A DNA stretch of 46,251 bases, taken from contig JAFUFP010000045.1 in NCBI GenBank assembly GCA_017469845.1, positions 154,567-200,817 of the forward strand, written 5' to 3'. Positions 16,108 to 23,079 of the stretch are shown in pieces. This DNA comes from Bacteroidales bacterium (GTDB lineage: Bacteria; Bacteroidota; Bacteroidia; Bacteroidales; UBA932). Numbering within the stretch: the first letter of the stretch is position 1; every line of letters begins with the position of its first letter. The notes under the pieces were generated by a model, which was not told where the DNA came from, searched no databases, and saw only the letters and a list, made by a program, of their open reading frames with translations. The translations under genes were made by a program, and so were the position numbers.

Positions 16108-17214
16108 ATGAGCGAAAACATCATCAACGCCAGCGCCATGGAGATTTTGAACCGGATGGCGCTCACCCCATCGGGCGAGGACGATAGGCACCTGTATCCC
16201 GATTCAAAGCAAGAAACCCTTCAGATGAAAGGCCTCCTTGAAAAGGCATGGGCATGCGCCGAAGACCGCGAAGATCCCGCTTTCAAGGACAAATTCGAAC
16301 GTCTGGACGGGATGGTCCGGTGGTCCCTCGCAAGGCACAGGACATGGAGCTGGCCCGTCTTAGCGGGAGTTCTCCTTTTTGCAGCCCTTCTCCTTTGGGG
16401 AGGACTCTCGAGCAATGACTCCATAAAAATAGCAAAGGAGAACATCAAAACCGTCGAAGCGTGGGAGCCCTGCGACACGACAATCACCTGGGAAACATGC
16501 GCTTATCCTTCCTCCGACGCGGAGAGCATGGCCCAGTGGAGAAGAAGAATGGAAAACGCCAACCTTTACAAAAAGTATCACCTCGGAGAAGCGAGAAGAA
16601 GATACCTCCAGAACAGCGAGACCGTGGAATCCTACCGTCAGAAGGCCGAGGTCGAAACCGACCAGGAAAAGAAGTCCGCATACTTAAGGCAAGTGGACTA
16701 CTGGACGAAGACCCTGGACAAATACAAGGGAGACTTCGATGAACTCGCCCCGCTGGATTTCAAGGCGACTCAGGAGTATGCCGCCAAACAAGCGAAGAGC
16801 TCGCTTTCCAGCATCCGGAGTGACCGGACCGTCTTCCTCACGATCTTTCTCCTCGTGATGATTCTCTGCGCCCTTTACATCTGGACCGGGAATCCCCACG
16901 GATATGACATCACCAAAAGCAGCACCCGCCACAATATCCTCGGATGGATAAGGAAAGTCGGCCTGTGGTTCGCCGGCGCGGCCTTCGGAACGGGCTTCGC
17001 ATCCAAACTTTTCGCCGATGACATCATCTGGAGATACGAGGACGGTCACCGTGAAAGGGAGGCGGACGTTGCCGGTACGGCAGGGAACGCGGTCTGGAAG
17101 ATCATCCTCATGGTCGTCGGCGTGATCGCTTTTGTCGCCGTCTCGGGAATCGTCATGTTCATCGAAACAGCCTTCGCCCTGCCCACCAAACTTAGAGAAG
17201 CCAAAGACAAATAA
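16108..17214 (+). CDS. Multi-pass membrane protein of unknown function
   Basis: 368 residues from ATG 16108; an upstream in-frame ATG overlaps the lipoprotein gene and is unlikely. The N-terminal 75 residues are soluble. A helix at about 80-100 (WPVLAGVLLFAALLLWGGL) is followed by a charged, probably coiled-coil region (about 105-245), a second helix (FLTIFLLVMILCALYIW), a glycine-rich amphipathic stretch (GWIRKVGLWFAGAAFGTGFA) and a last helix (IILMVVGVIAFVAVSGIVMF). I do not recognise the family. It lies 49 bases after the M64 lipoprotein and before the TPR-TM-HTH regulator, so it may belong to the same surface-sensing unit. An alternative is a secretion or envelope accessory protein. Confidence 0.75.
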   Translation: MSENIINASAMEILNRMALTPSGEDDRHLYPDSKQETLQMKGLLEKAWACAEDREDPAFKDKFERLDGMVRWSLARHRTWSWPVLAGVLLFAALLLWGGLSSNDSIKIAKENIKTVEAWEPCDTTITWETCAYPSSDAESMAQWRRRMENANLYKKYHLGEARRRYLQNSETVESYRQKAEVETDQEKKSAYLRQVDYWTKTLDKYKGDFDELAPLDFKATQEYAAKQAKSSLSSIRSDRTVFLTIFLLVMILCALYIWTGNPHGYDITKSSTRHNILGWIRKVGLWFAGAAFGTGFASKLFADDIIWRYEDGHREREADVAGTAGNAVWKIILMVVGVIAFVAVSGIVMFIETAFALPTKLREAKDK

Positions 17215-17239
17215 GGCTTTGATTTGAAGCGCTTTTTGT

Positions 17240-17247
17240 TATCTTTG
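17240..17247 (+). promoter_or_regulatory. -7 element TATCTTTG before the TPR-TM-HTH gene
   Basis: TATCTTTG fits TAnnTTTG. TTTG at 17218-17221 lies 18 bases upstream. The predicted start (about 17254) falls within the left arm of the hairpin at 17248-17289. Confidence 0.45.
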
Positions 17248-17289
17248 CCGAAGGAGGTGTCCCGGGGCACAATCCCCTGCCTCCTTCGG
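17248..17289 (+). terminator. Strong hairpin between membrane-protein gene and TPR-TM-HTH gene
   Basis: CCGAAGGAGG (17248-17257) and CCTCCTTCGG (17280-17289) form a perfect 10-bp stem enclosing a smaller GGGG/CCCC stem; TAATTTCTTTTG follows. It reads as a terminator of the upstream operon. Because a promoter-like element abuts it, it could also fold as a leader attenuator. Confidence 0.65.
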
Positions 17290-17311
17290 TAATTTCTTTT
17301 GACCGCTGATT

Positions 17312-18628
17312 ATGCCACAGATTCCGCTGCACATACTTATTCTCGCCATCATAGGGCTGATTTCCTGCACTGGGGTGAAATCCTCCCCCGAGCTGGCCCA
17401 TGACTCCGATGTAGCATGGAGCCTCCTTCGGAGCGGAGACGACGCCGATGCGATGGAGGCGCACCTGCGTCTTGCGGACGAGTACCACCGTAAGGGGGAC
17501 TACGACAACGAGTCGATCGCCCTTTTCAGCGTCGCCCAGGTATACCTCCAGCAACTGGACACCAACGGAATGAGGTCCATCCTCCCGAGAATGGAAACTC
17601 TCGCCAACGACCATCCTGACCTTCCGAACGTGGTTTACAGCTACCACACCGTCAAGCAGACCTTCCATGCCGTCCTCTTCCAGGAAGCGGGAAGGGTGGA
17701 AGACAGGGATATGATGTTTTCTGAGGGGACGAAGGCCATTCTCATCATGGAAAAGATGAGCACTGATCAGTTGGCGGCATACCATGTCAATCCCGTCTGG
17801 AATTACTACAACATGGCCGTAGGGTATGACTTGTACTTCGACCCTCCGGAGAGGGACTCAATAGAGCACTATCTTGAAAAGGCCCGGGAGGCCAACAAGA
17901 TGAGTTTCCTTTTCGCCGACAACGTCCAATTGGAAGGGGAAATCTCCATCGGCGACGAGCAGGCCTGGCTCCACTATTATGACGGAGAATACGAAAAGGC
18001 CGAAAAGCAGATGTTCGCGGTGCTGGAGATGATAGATTCGGTGGAAGTGAAAACGCCCAACGTCGTCCAGACCGAAAGGATCGAAGCCTACGATTTTCTG
18101 GTGGAGCTGTATTCCGCGACGGGCCGTTTGGAGGAAGCCCTCCATTATCAGCAGCTCAAATCCGAAGCTGAACTCCGCCGCATCGGGGTGGAGCGCAACG
18201 AGGCTGTGCATAAGGTTCAATCCCAGTACGACGTGGCGAAGGCCGAGGCCAAAGTGATGCGCCTGAGGCTCATGCTCATCCTTCTCGCCTCAGCGGTTCT
18301 TCTTCTCGCGGCAGCCGTCCTGTATCTCCACCTATGGAGACGGAACCGCCTCCAGATGCAGTATACGGCGGCAGCGGAGGCTCTCGTGGAAACTGACGCC
18401 AAGGTAAAGGCGCTTACGGAAAACGTATCAGCCGCCCGTTCCCTGGAGGTCTTCTCCGCCGCCACGAAGCCCCTTTCCGCGGTAGAGCGCAAATACATCA
18501 TGCTCTTCATGTCGGGAAAAACCACCGAAGAGATCGCCGACGCGATGCACGTCGCTCCCTCCAGCGTGTACACCATGAAGTACCGCATCAGGAAGAAATT
18601 CCCGGAAGGCTATCCCCTGCCGTTTTAG
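17312..18628 (+). CDS. TPR sensor with membrane helix and cytoplasmic LuxR-like HTH
   Basis: 438 residues. The N-terminus is a lipoprotein-like signal (ILAIIGLISC, Cys19). Residues about 35-300 are helical TPR-like repeats (LADEYHRKGDYDNESIALF, YYDGEYEKAEKQMFAVLE, YSATGRLEEALHYQQL). A coiled-coil leads to a transmembrane helix at about 319-342, and after a short cytoplasmic coiled-coil a GerE-like HTH occupies 388-438 (EEIADAMHVAPSSVYTMKYR). This TPR-TM-HTH layout is common in Bacteroidetes, where periplasmic TPR repeats are thought to sense a ligand and the tethered HTH controls nearby genes. The immediate targets could be the operon upstream (12618-17214) or the lipoprotein operon downstream, from 19079. 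The lipobox plus an internal helix is unusual, since it could anchor the protein at both ends. Confidence 0.88.
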   Translation: MPQIPLHILILAIIGLISCTGVKSSPELAHDSDVAWSLLRSGDDADAMEAHLRLADEYHRKGDYDNESIALFSVAQVYLQQLDTNGMRSILPRMETLANDHPDLPNVVYSYHTVKQTFHAVLFQEAGRVEDRDMMFSEGTKAILIMEKMSTDQLAAYHVNPVWNYYNMAVGYDLYFDPPERDSIEHYLEKAREANKMSFLFADNVQLEGEISIGDEQAWLHYYDGEYEKAEKQMFAVLEMIDSVEVKTPNVVQTERIEAYDFLVELYSATGRLEEALHYQQLKSEAELRRIGVERNEAVHKVQSQYDVAKAEAKVMRLRLMLILLASAVLLLAAAVLYLHLWRRNRLQMQYTAAAEALVETDAKVKALTENVSAARSLEVFSAATKPLSAVERKYIMLFMSGKTTEEIADAMHVAPSSVYTMKYRIRKKFPEGYPLPF

Positions 18629-18677
18629 CCCCCCGACAAAAGCGGCAACCGACCGCCAAACCTTCGGCAAGAAGAAA

Positions 18678-18720
18678 TGAAGCGGACCGGAGATTTCTCC
18701 CTCCGGTCCGCTTCATTTTA
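18678..18720 (+). terminator. Terminator of the TPR-TM-HTH gene
   Basis: TGAAGCGGACCGGAG (18678-18692) pairs perfectly with CTCCGGTCCGCTTCA (18701-18715); TTTTA follows. Confidence 0.85.
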
Positions 18721-18873
18721 TGCCCGTCCGTAAATCAATCCATTACAGAAAATCAACTGATTTTTCTTTACTGATAAAAAAATCCGAACTGCCATCCTAT
18801 TTATGAAATTAACCTGGCTTTCCAGAGAATACTTACGATTTTCACGCCATATCTAACTATCTACAAAACAATA

Positions 18874-18929
18874 TTTAAACCGCTTTAAACAATTCTTATT
18901 ATCACACCTCTAGTTACAATTGTTTAAAC
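18874..18929 (+). repeat. Three TTTAAAC direct repeats
   Basis: TTTAAAC occurs at 18874-18880, 18884-18890 (start-to-start 10) and 18923-18929. The first two lie on the same face of the helix, as expected for a cooperatively bound activator or repressor. Confidence 0.5.
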
Positions 18930-18940
18930 CATCTAATAAA

Positions 18941-18970
18941 TTTTTATGAATTTTTATGAACTTTTGTGAA
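18941..18970 (+). repeat. Three tandem 10-mers upstream of the lipoprotein operon
   Basis: TTTTTATGAA, TTTTTATGAA and CTTTTGTGAA follow each other without a gap at 18941, 18951 and 18961. The period equals one helical turn. The block ends 25 bases before the putative -33 element. Confidence 0.65.
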
Positions 18971-18995
18971 TTTCGGCCGGGAATGACACCATCCG

Positions 18996-19026
18996 TTTGA
19001 TTTTCAGAATAATATCCTTATATTAA
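18996..19026 (+). promoter_or_regulatory. Putative promoter of the peptide/lipoprotein operon
   Basis: TTTG at 18996-18999 is followed after 19 bases by TATATTAA (19019-19026), two mismatches from TAnnTTTG. The imperfect -7 element fits a promoter needing an activator. The predicted start is near 19033, 46 bases before the first ATG. Confidence 0.4.
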
Positions 19027-19078
19027 ATTCAAATAAAGTCCACCGTAAGGACCACATAACAGAACACTATTTTTCAAA

Positions 19079-19246
19079 ATGGATACTAACGACAAAACGA
19101 TGATTGACCGCAGGGTCAATCGGGGAAAACTATTCTATTTTCCTCCCGAATTCGAAGAAATCGAAATCAAGCCGGATTCTCCCGTTCTGGAAGGATCGGG
19201 ATTCCAAACTGACGACTGGGAAAGGGATCCGGACATCCTCGGATGA
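19079..19246 (+). CDS. 55-residue peptide, first gene of the lipoprotein operon
   Basis: ATG 19079 opens a 55-codon frame ending at TGA 19246. It has no signal peptide or membrane helix. The core FPPEFEEIEIKPDSPVLEGSG and acidic/aromatic tail TDDWERDPDI align with the 44-residue peptide at 22924: both have PE-x-EE-(I/V)-EI, then about eight residues, then a small Gly/Ser run and an Asp/Trp-rich end. Short proteins of this layout (a basic start, Pro-Glu, alternating hydrophobics, a Gly/Ser patch) are, from memory, frequent beside Bacteroidales surface-protein genes, but I know of no assigned function. It lies 60 bases before the fimbrillin-like phosphatase lipoprotein. A peptide substrate, leader or assembly factor are all possible. 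Confidence 0.7.
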   Translation: MDTNDKTMIDRRVNRGKLFYFPPEFEEIEIKPDSPVLEGSGFQTDDWERDPDILG

Positions 19247-19306
19247 ACCTCATTGCATCAACTCTGAATCATAAAAAAAATTCCAAATACATACACTACC
19301 TCATTT

Positions 19307-22300
19307 ATGAAAACCAATTACACCCGATTGCTCATCAATTCGGCTTTGGTTCTTGTTTCGGTTTCGGCAGTACTCGTCTCCTGTACCAAGGAGCCCGATT
19401 ACCCCGGACGTCAGGACGATGATTTCATCGAGATGACCATAACCGTAGGACAGGACACAAAGACGATCAATGATGGCAACAGCACCCTCTGGACGGAAGG
19501 CGACGCCCTGTCCGTCATCCATTCCGCAGCCAGCGGCAACGTCTTCTGGCCGTCGTACTTCTATTGGTTCGGGAACTATTCCTTCACCGGAAAAGTGAAC
19601 AAACTGTCAGCTTCCAACGACTGGTACGCCGTCTACCCCTACGATGAGGAACACGTAAGCGCCGATGACATCGGCCTCACTTTCCCGTCCGCCCAGGTAC
19701 AGACCGGGAACTCCAACAAGAAGCATTTCGCCGGAGAGACATTCCCGCTCTTCGGAAAGACCGAGGACGTATCCAGGTCAACGGAACTGAGCATCAGGAT
19801 GAGGAACATCCTTTCCGCCGCCGAATTCGCCCTCTCCAACACGACGGACTCCCCGATCGTTGTTAAGGAGATCGAGTTCACCGCCCCTTCAGCCATATCC
19901 GGAACCTTCAAAGTCGACCTGACCGGGGACGATCCCGTCATCACTCCCGCCGAGAGGACGCTCAAGAGCGTGAAACTCCTCGTAAGCGAAGGTGAAGAAA
20001 TCGCTCCGGGAGAAAGCGCCACGTTCTATATGGCGGTAGTTCCTTTTGAAGCTCCTGCAGGCAGCGAACTTCAGATCAAGGCGACCGCCGTCCATCCGGA
20101 CGATCCTGAGACCCTGATCAGATACTATCACACGATTTCTCTGGAGAACCCGACCACTTTCACCCAAGGATTGATCAAAACCGTGAACGTCAGATTCGAC
20201 GAGGATCACCAGACCAATCCCGATCCCGACTCCGGCTCAGCCGGTGAAGTCGACCTTCCGGAAGGCGGAGAGCCCGAAGACGGAGTCTACCTTCTCGTCT
20301 ACGACGGAGAAAGTGAAAGCTACGCTTTCGCCGCTTTCAGCGACTACAAGTCCCAGAAATACGCCATCCCCGTCACCGTTGTTGACGGCAAGGTCATCCC
20401 TCAGGACGGACAGGACCTCTCCGTCTTCGCCATGGAGATCGAATACGCCGGGATGGAGCATCCCAACGATGCGGGCCACAAGGCGTACAACGTCAGAAAC
20501 TCTCAGGGACAATACGTATTCTACTCCACCGGTGGAGGAACCCTCGAAGCCGCTGACGCCCTCCAGATAAAGGACATCAACGAAATGGACATCGACGGTA
20601 CCACCTACCAGTATTACCACACCTTCGTCCAGGAAGCCGACGGAGTACAGATCCTCAGTTCGATTTCCGGAGCGTCCGGCGGAAACAAGTATCTTCTCGC
20701 CTACTCATCCGCGAACGGATTCTACTACGAAGAGAACAACTCAGGACAGAAACTTCACCTGTACCTGCTGGGAGGTTCCGCAAAGGAAAAGCAGACGCCC
20801 ACATTCTCCACGACCTCAATCACTTACGATTTCGACGCCCTCGGTGAAGGCATCCTGACGAACAGGCCTGTCCTCACCGGAGCATACACGACTGTGACAT
20901 GGTCATCCAACAACCTGTCGGTCGCCACGGTAGACCCCGCCTCGGGAGAAGTCACCATCCATGGAGCCGGCACGGCAGTCATCACCGCCACCGCTGCCGC
21001 TGACAATTCCTTCTACGGAGCATCGGCGCAATACACCATTACAGTAACGAGTTCCAATGTCCAGACATGGTACAAAGCCGATGATTTCGTCCCCGGAACC
21101 CAGTATCTGGTGGTATCCAACGGATACGCCCTGCAGAATAACGGAGGCAGCATCGCCGCGACGGCCGTATCGGTCAGCGACGAAGTCATAATGATGAACG
21201 CCCCGTCCGCTATCCTCTGGACAGCCAATTCCTCAAGCCAGCTCACGAACGGAGACCAGTACCTGGGAAGTTCATCTTCTAGTTCAGGATGGGGAGGATA
21301 CGGCAACGCGTCCCTATCGATAGGATCGCAATCCAACGCCGCGTCCTGGACCTACAACGCGGACAACAGCTACCTCACGTTCTCCGCTTCAAGCAGCTAC
21401 ATGGGCTCGACCACGTACTACCTCTATTACAGCACGAGCAGCAACGCTTTCACCATCAGTTCCTCTTCGGGTTCTTCACACCTCGCCACCCTCTACAGCA
21501 CCCAAAAGCCCCTCGGGAAGCAGTTCCTCAGCTTCGCCAAATCCTCCGTCTCATGGGTGATAGGGGAAGACTGCCAGGTGGGTGAGAGCTATTCCCTCCC
21601 CCAGACTGTAACCGGTAACGCCACCCCTGTCACATACACTTCATCCAACACCAGTGTAGCCACAATCTCAGGAGACTTGATAACGATCGTGGGCAAGGGA
21701 TCGACGACGATAACCGCAACCGCTCAGGCCGATGACCAGTACAAGGAGGCCACGGCCAAATACACCTTCCGCGTCACCGATCCGGCTCCTCCTGGATTCA
21801 CCGCGCTGGGGACATTCAATCTGGAGAACAGCACCGTGAGCAATTACCTCGACCAAGCCATATCGGAGTATACCGACGACAACTACACCTCCGTGAGTGT
21901 CGTAGCCACTTATACGAACAACGGACGTCCGAGCAAGCGCCTTGACGTTCCTGAGCCCGTCAGGATCGAATGGGACAGCGCAAGTTCCGGTACGGCGACC
22001 ATAACGGTCTACAACGACAGTGACCTCAGTGACGAAGTATGGACATGGACGGCTTCAAGCGGCAGCAAGTCCTTCGACATCTACAACCTCATTCCCGGCC
22101 GCACTTACTACTGCACCGTCATCGACTCAGGCGGAGAATACCTTCTCAAGGGCACCTTCGACACCGAGGGACGCCGCCGCATGCTGAAGGTCAGCGACAC
22201 CGAAAGCGCCAACAACGCCAACAACTGCCGTGACCTCGGCGGATTGGAGACCATTGACGGCAAGCGCATAAAGTACGGCATGATCTACCGCGGAACCAAC

Positions 22301-22900
22301 CTCACCAGCACGACCGCCGATGAGAAGAAGTACCTCGTTGAGTTCATGAACATCGGACTCGACAACGACCTCCGTGACGGATCGGGCGGAAGTTCGAACC
22401 GCGACAATCCTTTCCAGAACACGAGCTACGACGTGGCCTACTGCGGACCCGGCTACGGCACATCCATCGGTTCGGAATCCACTACCAACAACACAGCCCT
22501 CACCAATCCCGCCAGCGTCAAGCAGACCATGCAGGCGTTCATCGATTGCGCCAAGAAGGGCAAGGCGTCCTACTTCCACTGCTACATCGGCTCCGACCGT
22601 ACCGGCTACTGGGGCTTCCTCGTCGAAGCGCTGCTCGGCGTATCACCCAAGGACTGCTCGATCGACTTCGAGCTCACCGGCTTCGCCGGCAGGATAACGA
22701 GCGGAGACAGGCCGAGAAACAGCACCGGATACACATATTATCAGGGAATGAACTTCTTCAAGCAGAAGTCCTACTACTCCACCTACGAGGCCCAGGACAA
22801 GAAGAGCGCAATCCAGAAGACCATTGAGCACTACCTCATAAATGACGTAGGAATCTCTGCGGAGGATATCGCCACATTCAAAAATCTCGTACTCGAATAA
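19307..22900 (+). CDS. Surface lipoprotein: fimbrillin-like N-terminus, Ig-like repeats and C-terminal tyrosine-phosphatase-like domain
   Basis: 1197 residues with a lipobox (VLVSC, Cys26). Residues about 35-300 resemble the Bacteroidales Mfa-like/fimbrillin fold (DTKTINDGNSTLWTEGDALS, WYAVYPYD). An unassigned beta region follows to about 500. Two Big_2-like Ig domains (about 505-590 and 740-825) flank a module with YLVVSNGYALQNNGGS that recurs four times in the lipoprotein at 25403. The last 230 residues are a Y_phosphatase3-like domain: NCRDLGG (Cys974) and the active-site loop HCYIGSDRTG (Cys1092 to Arg1098, a correct C-x5-R). Such domains hydrolyse phosphotyrosine, phosphoinositides or inositol phosphates by a cysteinyl-phosphate intermediate; on a surface lipoprotein the substrate would be external. 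It is the second gene of an operon reaching 28966. Confidence 0.87.
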   Translation: MKTNYTRLLINSALVLVSVSAVLVSCTKEPDYPGRQDDDFIEMTITVGQDTKTINDGNSTLWTEGDALSVIHSAASGNVFWPSYFYWFGNYSFTGKVNKLSASNDWYAVYPYDEEHVSADDIGLTFPSAQVQTGNSNKKHFAGETFPLFGKTEDVSRSTELSIRMRNILSAAEFALSNTTDSPIVVKEIEFTAPSAISGTFKVDLTGDDPVITPAERTLKSVKLLVSEGEEIAPGESATFYMAVVPFEAPAGSELQIKATAVHPDDPETLIRYYHTISLENPTTFTQGLIKTVNVRFDEDHQTNPDPDSGSAGEVDLPEGGEPEDGVYLLVYDGESESYAFAAFSDYKSQKYAIPVTVVDGKVIPQDGQDLSVFAMEIEYAGMEHPNDAGHKAYNVRNSQGQYVFYSTGGGTLEAADALQIKDINEMDIDGTTYQYYHTFVQEADGVQILSSISGASGGNKYLLAYSSANGFYYEENNSGQKLHLYLLGGSAKEKQTPTFSTTSITYDFDALGEGILTNRPVLTGAYTTVTWSSNNLSVATVDPASGEVTIHGAGTAVITATAAADNSFYGASAQYTITVTSSNVQTWYKADDFVPGTQYLVVSNGYALQNNGGSIAATAVSVSDEVIMMNAPSAILWTANSSSQLTNGDQYLGSSSSSSGWGGYGNASLSIGSQSNAASWTYNADNSYLTFSASSSYMGSTTYYLYYSTSSNAFTISSSSGSSHLATLYSTQKPLGKQFLSFAKSSVSWVIGEDCQVGESYSLPQTVTGNATPVTYTSSNTSVATISGDLITIVGKGSTTITATAQADDQYKEATAKYTFRVTDPAPPGFTALGTFNLENSTVSNYLDQAISEYTDDNYTSVSVVATYTNNGRPSKRLDVPEPVRIEWDSASSGTATITVYNDSDLSDEVWTWTASSGSKSFDIYNLIPGRTYYCTVIDSGGEYLLKGTFDTEGRRRMLKVSDTESANNANNCRDLGGLETIDGKRIKYGMIYRGTNLTSTTADEKKYLVEFMNIGLDNDLRDGSGGSSNRDNPFQNTSYDVAYCGPGYGTSIGSESTTNNTALTNPASVKQTMQAFIDCAKKGKASYFHCYIGSDRTGYWGFLVEALLGVSPKDCSIDFELTGFAGRITSGDRPRNSTGYTYYQGMNFFKQKSYYSTYEAQDKKSAIQKTIEHYLINDVGISAEDIATFKNLVLE

Positions 22901-22923
22901 AGAACATTTAAACTCGATACATT

Positions 22924-23058
22924 ATGAAAACAGACATCGAAAAAACAATCCTCGAGGCCTACATGAGGCCCGAAATGGAAGAAGTTGAAATCATCACCGA
23001 AGCGATATGCGGTGGTGGGGAATCCGGCAAAGGAGACGAAGAAGACCCCTGGATTTAA
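22924..23058 (+). CDS. 44-residue peptide related to the one at 19079
   Basis: ATG 22924 to TAA 23058, 23 bases after the phosphatase lipoprotein and 21 bases before the next lipoprotein. No signal peptide or membrane helix is present. MRPEMEEVEII, then EAICGGGESG and the acidic tail DEEDPWI, align with FPPEFEEIEI, VLEGSG and DDWERDPDI of the first peptide. The single Cys followed by three Gly resembles the cleavage region of double-glycine leaders, and the acidic tryptophan-bearing tail could be a modified core. No maturation enzyme (radical SAM, LanM-like, YcaO, peptidase-ABC transporter) is present in the window, so a RiPP assignment is not supported. Position and phasing argue that it is translated. 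Confidence 0.7.
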   Translation: MKTDIEKTILEAYMRPEMEEVEIITEAICGGGESGKGDEEDPWI

Positions 23059-23079
23059 CATTTGACCGAAGATTCTGTC

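Larger units (their letters stand above)
18721..19078. other. AT-rich intergenic control region
   Basis: About 360 bases without a gene, much richer in A and T than its surroundings. It holds a short palindrome (AAAATCA-AC-TGATTTT, 18749-18764), two sets of direct repeats (annotated separately), a weak promoter-like pair and the leader of the lipoprotein operon. Confidence 0.7.

Noticed and set aside
18941..18970. CRISPR or integration-site repeats
   Set aside because: Only 10 bp each and without spacers; position upstream of an operon fits a regulatory site better.
22924..23058. RiPP precursor with its biosynthetic cluster
   Set aside because: The Cys-Gly-Gly-Gly region is suggestive, but no maturase, leader peptidase or dedicated transporter gene occurs in the window.
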